Counted from the first letter of the stretch, positions 9,769 through 19,024 are shown. The stretch is 64,000 nt of DNA from Azohydromonas aeria (GCF_009760915.1 NZ_VIDQ01000019.1:41310-105309); one strand, 5' to 3'. Numbers and translations are program-made. The notes: a model not told the origin generated them from the letters alone.

Positions 9769-10380
9769 ATGAACGCCGCCGCGCCGCAGGACCTGACGCA
9801 GCTCGCGGCCCTGGCCGCGGCGCTGGGCTGGGCCAGCGGCATGCGGCTCTATGCCGCGGTGTTCCTCACCGGGCTGGCGGGCTGGCTGCAGTGGGTCACC
9901 CTGCCGCCAGGACTGCAGGTGCTGCAGTCGCCGCTGGTGCTGGGCGCGGCGGGCGTGATGCTGCTACTGGAGTTCATCGCCGACAAGGTGCCGGCGGTGG
10001 ACTCGCTCTGGGACGCCGTCCACACCTTCATTCGCATCCCGGCCGGCGCCGCGCTGGCCGCGGGGGCGCTGTCCGGCGCCACCGGCACCGACACGGCCAG
10101 CTGGGCCGTGATCGCCGCCCTGGCCGGCGGCACGCTGGCCGCCACGGCGCACGCCGGCAAGGCCAGCACGCGCGCGGCGGTGAACACCTCGCCGGAGCCC
10201 TTCTCCAACCTCGCCCTGTCCCTGGCCGGCGACGCCGCCGTGCCGGGGCTGCTGTGGCTGTCGTGGGCGCATCCGCTCGCCCTCTTCGGCGTGCTGGCGC
10301 TGGGCGTGGCGCTGGCCCTGGGACTCACCTTCACGCTGTGGCGCTTCGTGCGGCGCAAGCTCGGGGCGATGCGGCGCTGA
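9769..10380 (+). CDS. DUF4126 membrane protein
   Basis: 203 residues with about five hydrophobic helices. It opens with a Gly/Ala-rich helix (LAAALGWASGMRLYAAVFL) and contains the conserved-looking FIADKVPAVDSLWDAVHTFIRIPAG segment and KASTRAAVNTSPEPFSNLA, both characteristic of DUF4126. The function is unknown. It lies 40 bases after cphA on the same strand, so it could be the last gene of that transcript, although no cyanophycin link is known for the family. The short AT-richer gap after it (10,381-10,488) separates it from the convergent lrgB. Confidence 0.8.
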   Translation: MNAAAPQDLTQLAALAAALGWASGMRLYAAVFLTGLAGWLQWVTLPPGLQVLQSPLVLGAAGVMLLLEFIADKVPAVDSLWDAVHTFIRIPAGAALAAGALSGATGTDTASWAVIAALAGGTLAATAHAGKASTRAAVNTSPEPFSNLALSLAGDAAVPGLLWLSWAHPLALFGVLALGVALALGLTFTLWRFVRRKLGAMRR

Positions 10381-10488
10381 CGGGGCCCAGCGAATATTTC
10401 ACTATCTGGTTTCAAACATGCCAGAACATTTCACGGACATTTTTGACATGCCGCCGAACAAATCACCAAGGCGGTGGCGGAACGAAGG

Positions 10489-11205
10489 TCAGCCCAGGAA
10501 GCGCGCCGCCAGCGGCATCAGCAGCGCTGCCAGCAGCACCTGCAGCCCCAGCGCCATGCCGGCGTAGGCGCCGGCGTCGGGGTGCACCTGCAGGGCACGC
10601 GCCGCGCCAATGCCGTGCGCGGCCGTGCCCAGCGCGAAGCCACGCACGGCCCAGTCGCGCACGCCCAGGCCGTCGAAGAGGTACTTGGCCGACAGCGCGC
10701 CCACCATGCCGGTGAGCACCGCGAACAGCGCCGCCAGCGCCGGGATGCCGCCCAGGCGCTCGGCGATGCCCATGGCCACCGGCGCGGTCACGGACTTCGG
10801 CGCCAGCGAGCGCAGCACGTCCGCCGGCAGCCCCAGCGCCCAGCCCAGGGCCAGCGCGCTGCCCGCGGCCGCCGTGCCTCCCGCCAGCGCCGCCAGCACC
10901 AGCGCCGCGCCGCGGCGGCGCAGCGCCTCGCGCCGCAGCCACAGCGGCCAGCCCAGCGCCACCACCGCCGGCCCCAGCAGCACGTGCACGAACTGCGCGC
11001 CGGCGAAGTACGCGGGATACGGCGTGCGCGTGGCCAGCAGCAGCAGGCCCAGCATCGCCACCGACCACAGCACCGGGTTCGCCCACGGCGCGTGGCCCAC
11101 GCGGGCGTAGAAGGCCTGCGCCAGCACGTAGGTCACGAGCGTGGCGGTGAGCCCGAACAGCGGCGTGGAGGCCATGTAGACCCAGAGCTGCACGAAGTCG
11201 GCCAT
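10489..11205 (-). CDS. lrgB: LrgB/CidB family membrane protein
   Basis: 238 residues with many hydrophobic helices. The C-terminal half carries PKSVTAPVAMGIAERLGG, FAVLTGMVGA and GFALGTAAHGIGAARAL, the signature region of the LrgB/CidB/YohK family. In Gram-positive bacteria LrgAB modulates murein hydrolase export and pyruvate uptake; in proteobacteria the role is less clear. The start lies 4 bases beyond the lrgA stop, so the pair is one transcription unit. Confidence 0.9.
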   Translation of the reverse strand: MADFVQLWVYMASTPLFGLTATLVTYVLAQAFYARVGHAPWANPVLWSVAMLGLLLLATRTPYPAYFAGAQFVHVLLGPAVVALGWPLWLRREALRRRGAALVLAALAGGTAAAGSALALGWALGLPADVLRSLAPKSVTAPVAMGIAERLGGIPALAALFAVLTGMVGALSAKYLFDGLGVRDWAVRGFALGTAAHGIGAARALQVHPDAGAYAGMALGLQVLLAALLMPLAARFLG

Positions 11206-11209
11206 GACG

Positions 11210-11593
11210 TCAGTCCTCCTTGTCGGTCGCCGACGGCGCGTCGCCGGCGCCGGCCGAGCGCGCCAGCAGCGCGCGCAGCACCAGCGCCGTCACGGCCATG
11301 CCCACCCAGGTGGACAGCACGATGGCCAGCAGCAGCTTCCAGCCGTACTGCGACAGCAGCGCCAGGTGCGTGATCACGCCCACGCCCACCGGCACGAACA
11401 GCAGCGACAGGTGCGCCAGCAGCGCTTCCGCCGCCGCCGCCACCGGCGCGCGCAGCGCCTCGACGCGCAGCGCCACGAGCAGCAGCGCCAGCCCCAGCAC
11501 CGGCCCGGGCAGCGGCAGCTGAAAGCCGCGCGCCAGGGCTTCGCCCAGCGCCTGCAGCAGCAGCAGCAGGGCCAGTCCGCGCAGCGCTTCCAT
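11210..11593 (-). CDS. lrgA: LrgA/CidA family holin-like protein
   Basis: 127 residues with four hydrophobic segments. The conserved LrgA/CidA pattern LQALGEALARGFQLPLPGPV, then LSLLFVPVGVGVI, is clear. Family members are small holin-like inner-membrane proteins working with LrgB/CidB. A long upstream extension of the frame overlaps the GDPD gene and was discarded; the ATG at 11,593 starts the family homology. It is 7 bases after the GDPD stop, which places phospholipid-headgroup turnover and the LrgAB pair in one operon. Confidence 0.88.
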   Translation of the reverse strand: MEALRGLALLLLLQALGEALARGFQLPLPGPVLGLALLLVALRVEALRAPVAAAAEALLAHLSLLFVPVGVGVITHLALLSQYGWKLLLAIVLSTWVGMAVTALVLRALLARSAGAGDAPSATDKED

Positions 11594-11600
11594 GGCGGCT

Positions 11601-12638
11601 TCAGCCCCGGCGCGCGGCGCGGGCCTGCACGGCGGCGCGGCCCTGCGCCGGGTGGTCGGTGAAGAAGCCGTCCAGGCCGGCGTCGAGGAAGGCGTCCAGG
11701 CAGCCGGCGAGGTCGCCGTGCGCGGCCGGGTCCGTGCCGCGCCAGAACTGCGCGGGCAGGAAGCGGTTCTCGGCGCGGAAGGTCCAGGCATGGACCTGCA
11801 GCCCGGCGGCGTGCGCCCGCGCCACCAGCGGCGTGGGCGTGCCGAGCACGCCGCCCAGGCGGCGCGGGATGACGAGGTCGGCATGCACGCCGAGGGCCTG
11901 CGCGTAGCGGGCGACCTCGCCGAGACCGGCGGGCGTGAGCAGGTCGGCGTAGCGGCGCTGGTCGCCGCTCAGCGTGAAGTCCCGGGGCGCCCCGCCGGGC
12001 TCGACGAGCTGCACCAGCGGCAGCTCCGTCATCTCGCGCAGCGCGCGCAGGTTGGCGACCTCAAAGGACTGGATGAACACCGGCGCGCGCGGCCCGCGCA
12101 GCCCCGCGCCGTGCAGCGCGCGCACCAGCGGCGGCTCCAGCGCCAGGCCCAGGGACTGGAAATGGCTCGGGTGCTTGGTCTCCGGGTAGAGCCCCACCGG
12201 GCGCCCGGGGCGGTGCGCGTTGACCTCGGCCAGCAGCGACAGGATCTGGTCAAGGCTGGGCACGGCGAAGCGGTCGTCGAAGGCCGTGCCGCGCAGCGCG
12301 GGCAGCCGCTCGCGCGCGCGCAGCGTCTGCAGCTCGGCCCAGGTGAAGTCCTCGGTGAACCAGCCGATGCGGGCGTGGCCGTCGATGGATTTCTTGCGGC
12401 AGCGCGCGGCAAATTCGGGACGGTCGGCCACGTCGGTGGTGGCCTCGCGCAGCGAGCCGTCGGGGTGGAGCAGCGCCAGCGCGTTCTCGTGGCGCGCCAC
12501 CAGCACCCCGTCACGGGTGCTGACCAGGTCGGGCTCGATGAAGTCGGCCCCCTGTTCGATGGCCAGCGCATAGGCCGCCAGGGTGTGCTCGGGCCGGCAT
12601 CCGCTGGCCCCGCGGTGGGCGATCACGAGGGGGTCCAT
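11601..12638 (-). CDS. Glycerophosphodiester phosphodiesterase
   Basis: 345 residues, a TIM-barrel GDPD enzyme releasing sn-glycerol 3-phosphate from glycerophosphodiesters. Catalytic features are visible: VIAHRGASGCRPEHTLAAY at the N-terminus (His-Arg and Glu), DFIEPDLVSTRDGVLVARHE (metal-binding Glu/Asp and catalytic His) and the C-terminal GLDGFFTDHP. There is no signal peptide, so it probably acts in the cytoplasm like UgpQ, but it is longer than UgpQ and nearer in size to the GlpQ class. An upstream ATG at 12,650 is an alternative start. lrgA and lrgB follow in the same operon. Confidence 0.9.
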   Translation of the reverse strand: MDPLVIAHRGASGCRPEHTLAAYALAIEQGADFIEPDLVSTRDGVLVARHENALALLHPDGSLREATTDVADRPEFAARCRKKSIDGHARIGWFTEDFTWAELQTLRARERLPALRGTAFDDRFAVPSLDQILSLLAEVNAHRPGRPVGLYPETKHPSHFQSLGLALEPPLVRALHGAGLRGPRAPVFIQSFEVANLRALREMTELPLVQLVEPGGAPRDFTLSGDQRRYADLLTPAGLGEVARYAQALGVHADLVIPRRLGGVLGTPTPLVARAHAAGLQVHAWTFRAENRFLPAQFWRGTDPAAHGDLAGCLDAFLDAGLDGFFTDHPAQGRAAVQARAARRG

Positions 12639-12907
12639 GGGGCGCAGCATCGCACGCAGGGGGGCTTCCACGAGAGGCTCGAAATGCGCGCCGGGCTCGC
12701 GCCGCAAGAGCGGAAAAAGCCCGTCGCACGGGGGTATCCCGGACAAGACCCGCGGCTTGGCAAGGCCCATTCCCAGGACGCCCAGGAAAGGCCGGGACAA
12801 CCCTCGTTGGTACGCTCCCACACCAAAGTCCGGACAACCTGAATGGGCGTGGAATAGGTCACGGTTCGCAGTATCGTGAGTGCCAACCTCACTGAAGTTG
12901 TGCTGCC

Positions 12908-15900
12908 TTGAAGCCCTTCCTCTCATGGCGAAAGCTCGGCCGCCTCGTGGTGCCGGGCGTGGGGATCGCGGCTGTCGCAGCAGCCGCGTATGCGCTGATC
13001 GAGGAAGTCCAGACCTCCCGATGGCAGGCGCGACAGATCTCCAAGGTCGCCGGCGAGCTGGGCTTCGAAGTGCAGCCCGGCGCCACCGACCAGGTGCGCT
13101 ATCCCGGCGAAGGCCCGTACGACCTGCGCCTGGGCTACACGCAGTTGCCCATGTTCATCGACCGGCTGCAGCGCCAGGGCTACGCGGTGCAGTCGCAGGC
13201 GCGCATGTCGCCGCGCATGGTCAGCCTGGCCGACCACGGCGTGTTCCCCACCTACCACGAGAAGAACCAGGGCGGGCTGGACTTGGTGGACTGCCGCGGC
13301 GAGTCGATGTTCGCCGCGCGCTACCCGCAGCGCGTGTACCCGGGCTTCGACGCCGTGCCGCCGCTGCTGGTGCAGGCGCTGCTGTTCATCGAGAACCGCG
13401 AGCTGCTCGACGCCAACACGCCGCAGCGCAACCCGGCCGTGGAATGGGACCGCTTCGGCAAGGCTGCGGTGTCGATGGGCATGCGCCTGGTGGGCGACTC
13501 CGGGCGCTCGCCCGGCGGCAGCACGCTGGCCACGCAGATCGAGAAGTACCGCCACTCGCCCGAAGGCCGCACCGAGGGCGTGAAGGACAAGCTGCGCCAG
13601 ATGGCCTCGGCCTCGCTGCGCGCCTACCTGGACGGCCCGGACACGCTGGAGCGGCGCAGGCAGATCGTCACCGACTACATCAACACCGTGCCGCTGGCGG
13701 CCAAGGCCGGCTTCGGCGAGGTCAACGGCCTGGGCGACGGGATGTGGGCCTGGTACGGACGCGACTTCGAGGAGGTCAACCAACTGCTCACCGACAGCGG
13801 CGAGCTGCCGCGCCCGGATCTTCAGGCGCAGCAGGCACTGGCCTTCAAGCAGGCGCTGTCGCTGATGATCTCGCAGCGCCGCCCCTCGCACTACCTGCTC
13901 GACGCCGACACCAACCTCGACGAGCTCACCAACAGCTACCTGCGGCTGCTCACCGATGCCGGGCTGATCAGCCCGGCGCTGCGCGACGCGGCGCTGGCGA
14001 TCAAGCTGGAACTCTCGCCGCAGCCGGTGGCGCGCGCGCCGCAGCAGAGCTTCGTGGACCGCAAGGCCGCCACGGCCGTGCGCACGCGGCTGTCGGCCAT
14101 GCTCGACGTGCCGCGCGCCTACGACCTCGACCGCATCGACGTGCGCGCCAGCGCCACGCTCGACACGCCCGTGCAGCGCACCGCCACCGAGCTGCTGCGC
14201 GGACTGCGCACGCCCGAAGGCGCGCGCGCGGCCGGGCTCTACGGCCACCACCTGCTCAAGGAGGGCGACGACCCGAGCAAGCTCGTCTTCAGCTTCACGC
14301 TCTTCGAGCGCGGCGAGGGCGTGAACCGGCTGCGCGTGCAGACCGACAACTGGGACCAGCCCTTCGACATCAACGAGGGCGCACGGCTGGACCTGGGCTC
14401 CACCTCCAAGCTGCGCACGCTGGTGACCTACCTGGAGATGGTGGCCGAGCTGCACGAGCGCTGGGGCAAGCTCGACCCGATCGAGCTGGCGGCGCTGCAG
14501 CCGCACGAGCGCGACCACATCGGGCGCTGGGCGCGCGAGTACCTGATGCGCACCGGCGAGCGCGCGCTGCAGCCCATGCTCGACGCGGCGATGCTGCGCA
14601 AGTACTCGGCCGGCCCGGGCGAAGGCTTCTTCACCGGCGGCGGGCTGCACTACTTCGCCAACTTCGAGCCCAACGACAACGGCCGCATCATGACCGTGGC
14701 CGAGGCGATGCGGCACTCGGTCAACCTGCCCTTCATCCGGCTCATGCGCGACGTGGTCTGGCACGTCATGTACAACTCGCCCACCACCGACCCGGCGCTG
14801 TTCACCGACCCGGACAGCCCGCAGCGGCGCGAGTACCTGCAGCGCTTCGCCGACAAGGAAGGCCAGGCCTACCTGCTGCGCTTCTGGCGCAAGTACCAGG
14901 GCAAGGACTGGGCGCAGGCGCGCGAGACGCTGCTGCAGGGCGTGCGCGAGACGCCCCCGAAGCTCACCGCGGTGCTACGCACCATCGAGCCCCAGGCCAG
15001 CATGCAGGACCTCTCCGACTTCCTGGTGCAGCGCCTCGAAGGCGAGATGCCCGACTACACCGACCGCGAGCTGCGCAAGCTCTACGACACCTACGACCCC
15101 GCGCGCATGTCGCTGCACGACCGCGGCTACGTTGCCAGCGTGCACCCGCTGGAGCTGTGGCTGGTGGGCTGGTTGCGCATGCATCCCGAAGGCACCTTCA
15201 CCCAGGCCGTCGAGGCCAGCGCCAAGGAGCGCCAGGAGGTCTACGCCTGGCTGTTCAAGACCAGGTACCGCGGCGCGCAGGACGTGCGCATCCGCAACCT
15301 GCTGGAGATCGAGGCCTTCCTCGACATCCACCGCCGCTGGAAGCGCCTGGGCTACCCCTTCGAATCGCTCACGCCCTCCTACGCCTCGGCGCTGGGCGCC
15401 TCGGGCGACCGACCCGCGGCGCTGGCGGAGTTCATGGGCATCCTGGCCAACGGCGGCGTGCGCCAGGGCGCCGCGCGCATCGAGGAGCTGCACTTCGCCG
15501 CCGGCACGCCCTACGAGACGCGGCTGGCGCTGCGCGGCAACGCGCTGGAGCGCGTGCTGCCCGAGGAGGTGGCCTTCACGGCGCGGCGCGCCGCCTTCGA
15601 CGTGGTGGCCAACGGCACGGCGCGCCGGCTCAACGGCGTGCTCAAGCTGGCCGACGGCAGCGTCGTGCCCATCGGCGGCAAGACCGGCACCGGCGACCAC
15701 CGCAAGGAGAGCTTCGGCCGCTACGGGCAGATGCTGTCCTCGCGCGTGATCAGCCGCTCGGCCACCTTCATGTTCGTCATCGGCGACCGCTACTTCGGCA
15801 CCATGATGGCCTACGTCCAGGAGCCCGACGCCGCGAAGTACAAGTTCACCAGCGCGCTGCCGTCGCAGCTGATGAAGTCGCTGGCGCCCGCGCTCGTCCC

Positions 15901-16036
15901 GCTGCTGGAAAAGGGCTCGTGCGAGGTGCCCAGGCGCGAGCCGGAAACGGCCCCCGCCGAGGTGCTGCAGAACGTGCAGGCACCGCGTGCCATCCAGATC
16001 CGCGCCGAGGCGCCGGCGCAGCAGGCCGCACGCTGA
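12908..16036 (+). CDS. Large bifunctional penicillin-binding protein (transglycosylase/transpeptidase)
   Basis: 1,042 residues starting at TTG; no ATG or GTG is available upstream in frame, and this start keeps a basic N-terminus followed by a membrane anchor (VVPGVGIAAVAAAAYAL). The glycosyltransferase-51 region includes IENRELLD and GGSTLATQIEKYRHS (about residues 160-215). The transpeptidase region has GSTSK (about 496, the S-x-x-K serine), SVNLPF (about 602, S-x-N) and GGKTGTGD (about 920, K-T-G). The order matches class A PBPs, but the protein is about 250 residues longer than PBP1a/1b, with a big insert between S-x-N and K-T-G. It belongs to a less studied proteobacterial branch; the periplasmic location is inferred. 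Confidence 0.85.
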   Translation: MKPFLSWRKLGRLVVPGVGIAAVAAAAYALIEEVQTSRWQARQISKVAGELGFEVQPGATDQVRYPGEGPYDLRLGYTQLPMFIDRLQRQGYAVQSQARMSPRMVSLADHGVFPTYHEKNQGGLDLVDCRGESMFAARYPQRVYPGFDAVPPLLVQALLFIENRELLDANTPQRNPAVEWDRFGKAAVSMGMRLVGDSGRSPGGSTLATQIEKYRHSPEGRTEGVKDKLRQMASASLRAYLDGPDTLERRRQIVTDYINTVPLAAKAGFGEVNGLGDGMWAWYGRDFEEVNQLLTDSGELPRPDLQAQQALAFKQALSLMISQRRPSHYLLDADTNLDELTNSYLRLLTDAGLISPALRDAALAIKLELSPQPVARAPQQSFVDRKAATAVRTRLSAMLDVPRAYDLDRIDVRASATLDTPVQRTATELLRGLRTPEGARAAGLYGHHLLKEGDDPSKLVFSFTLFERGEGVNRLRVQTDNWDQPFDINEGARLDLGSTSKLRTLVTYLEMVAELHERWGKLDPIELAALQPHERDHIGRWAREYLMRTGERALQPMLDAAMLRKYSAGPGEGFFTGGGLHYFANFEPNDNGRIMTVAEAMRHSVNLPFIRLMRDVVWHVMYNSPTTDPALFTDPDSPQRREYLQRFADKEGQAYLLRFWRKYQGKDWAQARETLLQGVRETPPKLTAVLRTIEPQASMQDLSDFLVQRLEGEMPDYTDRELRKLYDTYDPARMSLHDRGYVASVHPLELWLVGWLRMHPEGTFTQAVEASAKERQEVYAWLFKTRYRGAQDVRIRNLLEIEAFLDIHRRWKRLGYPFESLTPSYASALGASGDRPAALAEFMGILANGGVRQGAARIEELHFAAGTPYETRLALRGNALERVLPEEVAFTARRAAFDVVANGTARRLNGVLKLADGSVVPIGGKTGTGDHRKESFGRYGQMLSSRVISRSATFMFVIGDRYFGTMMAYVQEPDAAKYKFTSALPSQLMKSLAPALVPLLEKGSCEVPRREPETAPAEVLQNVQAPRAIQIRAEAPAQQAAR

Positions 16037-16067
16037 GCGCGCAGCGGCGCTTCACACCCTCTCCCCG

Positions 16068-16098
16068 GCCGGGCCCCTCGCGGGCCCGGCGCCGTTTC
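16068..16098 (+). terminator. Intrinsic terminator after the penicillin-binding protein
   Basis: GCCGGGCCC at 16,068-16,076 pairs perfectly with GGGCCCGGC at 16,082-16,090 around a five-base loop, followed by GCCGTTTC. The T-run is short, but the stem is strong and lies 31 bases after the stop codon. Confidence 0.65.
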
Positions 16099-16153
16099 GG
16101 GGCTGTTTCAGGCGCCGTTCGAGGTGCTCACTCCGGCGCCGTGCTCAGCTCAC

Positions 16154-17233
16154 TCAGCGCGCTCGCCGCCGCCGCGCCGCCGCGCCCAGCACGCCCAGCC
16201 CCGCCAGCAGCAGCGCCCACTGCCCCGGCTCGGGCACCGGCGTGGCGACGAAGCCGCGCAGCGCGCCGTGGTAGAGGCCGTAGCCCACGATCGCGCCGCC
16301 GTCGTTGATGCCCTGCGCCGACAGCAGCGTCCAGCGCCCGGCCTGGTCGGGCGCCACGAGCGTGTTGAGGTCCCAGCGCGTGCCCTCGCGCCACAGGAAG
16401 GCGGCCAGATCCTGCTCGCCCACGACCCAGCCGCGCTCGTTGATGTCGAAGGCCTGCCCGAAGCCCCCGTCGGCCAGCGCCGTCATGGCGCCGCCGCTGT
16501 AGAGGAACGGCAGCAGCTCGCCGCCGGCGCTGTAGCTGTAGCCCACCACCTGCCCCGCGTCGTTGACGGCCTGCGCCTGGCCGAAGGTGCCGCCCAGCGA
16601 GGGCAGCAGCGTGGCGCGGCCGTCCTCCCACACGAAGGGGCGGCGCACCACGTCTCCCGGCATCACCGCGCCGCCGACGACCACGCCGCGGTTGTTGAGG
16701 TCCAGCCCCTCGCTGGTGCCGCCGATGCGCAGCTCGCGGCTGGCGGTGCCGTCGAAGTACAGCGTGTGGCCGCTGAGCTGCCCCGTGGCCTGGCCCGCGT
16801 CGTTGACGGCATTGGCCACGCCCTGGACGAAGCTGCCGAAGGGCGCGGCCAGGTCGGTCCAGCGCCCGCCGCTCCACAGCACCGGGCGCTGGTTGCCCGC
16901 GGCGTCGAGCGACCAGCCCGCGACGTCGCCGCGCGCGTTGAGCCCGGTGGCCTCGCTCCAGCGCCCGCCCAGCGTGCCCAGGCCGCGCAGGCCATCGCGA
17001 CCGGGCCCCAGCACGGCCTGGCGTGTGCGCGACGTGCCATCGAGCACGGTGCCGGCAATGAGCCCGGCGTCGTTGATGTCCACTCCTACGCTGGCGCTGC
17101 GCGGCAGGCCCAGCGTGCCCAGGTTCTGCACCCGGTAGCGCGGCGCCTCCTCGGCCGCCTGCGCCGCGCCGCCCAGCGCGGTGGCGGCGATGGCAACGGT
17201 CACTCCCTGCAGCAACGGTTCGATCAGCTTCAT
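16154..17233 (-). CDS. HAF-repeat protein with PEP-CTERM sorting signal
   Basis: 359 residues. It has a signal peptide (cleavage likely after GGAAQA, about residue 26), then repeated units of the HAF/extracellular type: NLGTLG...VDINDAG, GTLGGRWSEATGLNARGD, AVNDAGQ three times, DINERGWVVGE. The C-terminus is a textbook PEP-CTERM tail: VPEPGQWALLLAGLGVLGAA followed by RRRRAR. Such proteins are exported, processed by an exosortase and placed on the cell surface or in the exopolysaccharide matrix. No exosortase gene is in the window. A damaged relative lies at 22,450-22,857. Confidence 0.93.
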   Translation of the reverse strand: MKLIEPLLQGVTVAIAATALGGAAQAAEEAPRYRVQNLGTLGLPRSASVGVDINDAGLIAGTVLDGTSRTRQAVLGPGRDGLRGLGTLGGRWSEATGLNARGDVAGWSLDAAGNQRPVLWSGGRWTDLAAPFGSFVQGVANAVNDAGQATGQLSGHTLYFDGTASRELRIGGTSEGLDLNNRGVVVGGAVMPGDVVRRPFVWEDGRATLLPSLGGTFGQAQAVNDAGQVVGYSYSAGGELLPFLYSGGAMTALADGGFGQAFDINERGWVVGEQDLAAFLWREGTRWDLNTLVAPDQAGRWTLLSAQGINDGGAIVGYGLYHGALRGFVATPVPEPGQWALLLAGLGVLGAAARRRRAR

Positions 17234-17378
17234 GCGGCACCTCCGGCAGCCGCCACGGCATGAGGGGTGCCCGCGCCGCGCCGGCGCAGGGCTCGAATCG
17301 TCTCTTACGCGGCTGCAATGAAGCGTGCGGAATTCGCGGGGGCCTCATGCGGCCGGCGCACAAGCCCCCGGCACCGCC

Positions 17379-18650
17379 TCACACCGCCGCCAGCGCCTGG
17401 TCGATGTCGGCCTTGAGGTCGTCGATGTGCTCGATGCCGATGGACAGCCGCACCGTGTCCACCGTCACGCCGGCCTTGGCCAGCTCCTCGGGCGAGAGCT
17501 GGCGGTGCGTGGTCGAGGCCGGGTGGCAGGCCAGCGACTTGGCGTCGCCGATGTTGACCAGCCGCGTCACGAGCTTCAGGGCGTCCTGGAAGCGCGCCCC
17601 GCCCTCGATGCCGCCCTGCACGCCGAAGGTCAGGATGCCGGAGGCGCGCCCGCCCATGTAGCGCTGCACCAGCTCGTGGTCGGCATGGTCGGGCAGGCCC
17701 GCGTAGTTGACCCACTTCACCTTCGGATGCGCCTTCAGGTGCTGCGCGATGGCGAGCGTGTTGTCGCAGATGCGCTCCATGCGCAGCGACACCGTCTCGA
17801 TGCCCTGCAGGATCAGGAAGGCGTTGAACGGGCTCAGCGCCGCGCCCGTGTTGCGCAGCGGCACCACGCGCGCGCGGCCGATGTAGGCCGCATCACCCAG
17901 CGCCTGGGTGTAGACCACGCCGTGGTAGCTCACGTCGGGCTCGTTGAGGCGCTTGAAGCGCTGCGCGTGCTGGGCCCAGGGGAAGCGGCCCGAGTCCACG
18001 ATCGCGCCGCCGATGGAGTTGCCGTGGCCGCCGAGGTACTTCGTGAGCGAGTGCACCACGATGTCGGCGCCATGCTCGAAGGGCCGGCACAGGAACGGCG
18101 TGGGCACGGTGTTGTCCACGATCAGCGGCACGCCGTGGCGGTGCGCGATGTCGGCCAGCGCCTTGAAGTCGGTGACGTTGCCCAGCGGGTTGCCGATGGA
18201 CTCGCAGAAGATGGCCTTGGTGCGCTCGTCGATGAGCGGCTCGAAGGCAGCCGGGTCGCGCGGGTCGGCGAAGCGCACGTTGATGCCCGAGAGCGGCAGC
18301 GTGTGCGCGAACAGGTTGTAGGTGCCGCCGTAGAGCGTGGAGGAGGAGACGATGTTGTCGCCGGCCTCGGCAATCGTCTGGATGGCGTAGCTGATGGCCG
18401 CCATCCCCGAGGCCACCGCCAGCGCGCCGATGCCGCCTTCCAGGGCCGCGATGCGCTGCTCCAGCACCGCGGTGGTCGGATTCATGATGCGGGTGTAGAT
18501 GTTGCCCGTCACCTTCAGGTCGAACAGGTCGGCACCGTGCTGCGTGTCGTCGAAAGCGTAGGCCGTGGTCTGGTAGATCGGCACCGCCACCGCCTTGGTG
18601 GTCGGGTCCGGGCTGTAGCCGCCGTGCACGGCCAGGGTCTCGAATTTCAT
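17379..18650 (-). CDS. metY: O-acetylhomoserine sulfhydrylase
   Basis: 423 residues, the normal length. A PLP enzyme of the Cys/Met metabolism family that converts O-acetylhomoserine plus sulfide into homocysteine. The opening MKFETLAVHGGYSPDPTTKA, the SGMAAISYA segment, the PLP-lysine motif VHSLTKYLGGHG (about residue 208) and the C-terminal RLSIGIEHIDDL are diagnostic. The ATG at 18,650 is preceded by GGAGGA. The upstream divergent region holds two dyads (annotated separately) but no recognised SAM riboswitch. Confidence 0.95.
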   Translation of the reverse strand: MKFETLAVHGGYSPDPTTKAVAVPIYQTTAYAFDDTQHGADLFDLKVTGNIYTRIMNPTTAVLEQRIAALEGGIGALAVASGMAAISYAIQTIAEAGDNIVSSSTLYGGTYNLFAHTLPLSGINVRFADPRDPAAFEPLIDERTKAIFCESIGNPLGNVTDFKALADIAHRHGVPLIVDNTVPTPFLCRPFEHGADIVVHSLTKYLGGHGNSIGGAIVDSGRFPWAQHAQRFKRLNEPDVSYHGVVYTQALGDAAYIGRARVVPLRNTGAALSPFNAFLILQGIETVSLRMERICDNTLAIAQHLKAHPKVKWVNYAGLPDHADHELVQRYMGGRASGILTFGVQGGIEGGARFQDALKLVTRLVNIGDAKSLACHPASTTHRQLSPEELAKAGVTVDTVRLSIGIEHIDDLKADIDQALAAV

Positions 18651-18700
18651 GGCTTGCTCCTCCGTCGAATCAGGGGACTCGCAGTGTAGGCAGCGCGGCG

Positions 18701-18761
18701 GCCGGTGCGGGCGCACCGGCGCTTGCGCTGGCTCAAAGGCGTCCGGAGCCGGTTTTGAGCC
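18701..18761. promoter_or_regulatory. Two dyads in the metY/DUF3149 divergent region
   Basis: GCCGGTGCGGGCGCACCGGC at 18,701-18,720 has 8-base arms. A second inverted repeat has GGCTCAAA at 18,730-18,737 and TTTGAGCC at 18,754-18,761, both arms perfect, with an inner GGC/GCC pairing. Either could be an operator or a leader hairpin for metY or for the small divergent gene. No regulator can be named. Confidence 0.4.
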
Positions 18762-18834
18762 TGCGCAAATCGCGCCTGGTGCCCCGGGAGTCAGATAGCG
18801 GCATCGAACACCGAATGACTTCCAGGAGGACGCC

Positions 18835-18996
18835 ATGCATGCACTGAAGGATCTGCTGACCACCGACTACGGCCTGATGAGCGTGGGCGTGATTGCCCTC
18901 ACGCTGGGCCTGGGCGGCTTCTACCTGCGCTACTTCCTGAACCACATCCGGGACGAGTCGGCCCGCCACGCCGCTTCTCTGGCCGCCAAGCGCTGA
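18835..18996 (+). CDS. Small membrane protein, DUF3149
   Basis: 53 residues: MHALKDLLTTDYGLMSVGVI, one transmembrane helix (VGVIALTLGLGGFYL region), then a basic/acidic tail. Length and the L-K-D-L-L-x-T-D-x-G-L-M-S opening fit DUF3149, a family of tiny inner-membrane proteins of unknown role. AGGAGG lies 5-6 bases before the ATG, a strong ribosome binding site, and a good terminator follows. It diverges from metY. Confidence 0.85.
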   Translation: MHALKDLLTTDYGLMSVGVIALTLGLGGFYLRYFLNHIRDESARHAASLAAKR

Positions 18997-19024
18997 TCCG
19001 GCCTTTCCCCGCTGCCCAGAAGAC

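Noticed and set aside
4990..9842. Two very long minus-strand ORFs opposite cphA' and cphA (731 and 886 residues)
   Set aside because: Antisense shadows of strongly conserved enzymes; products lack any recognisable domain.
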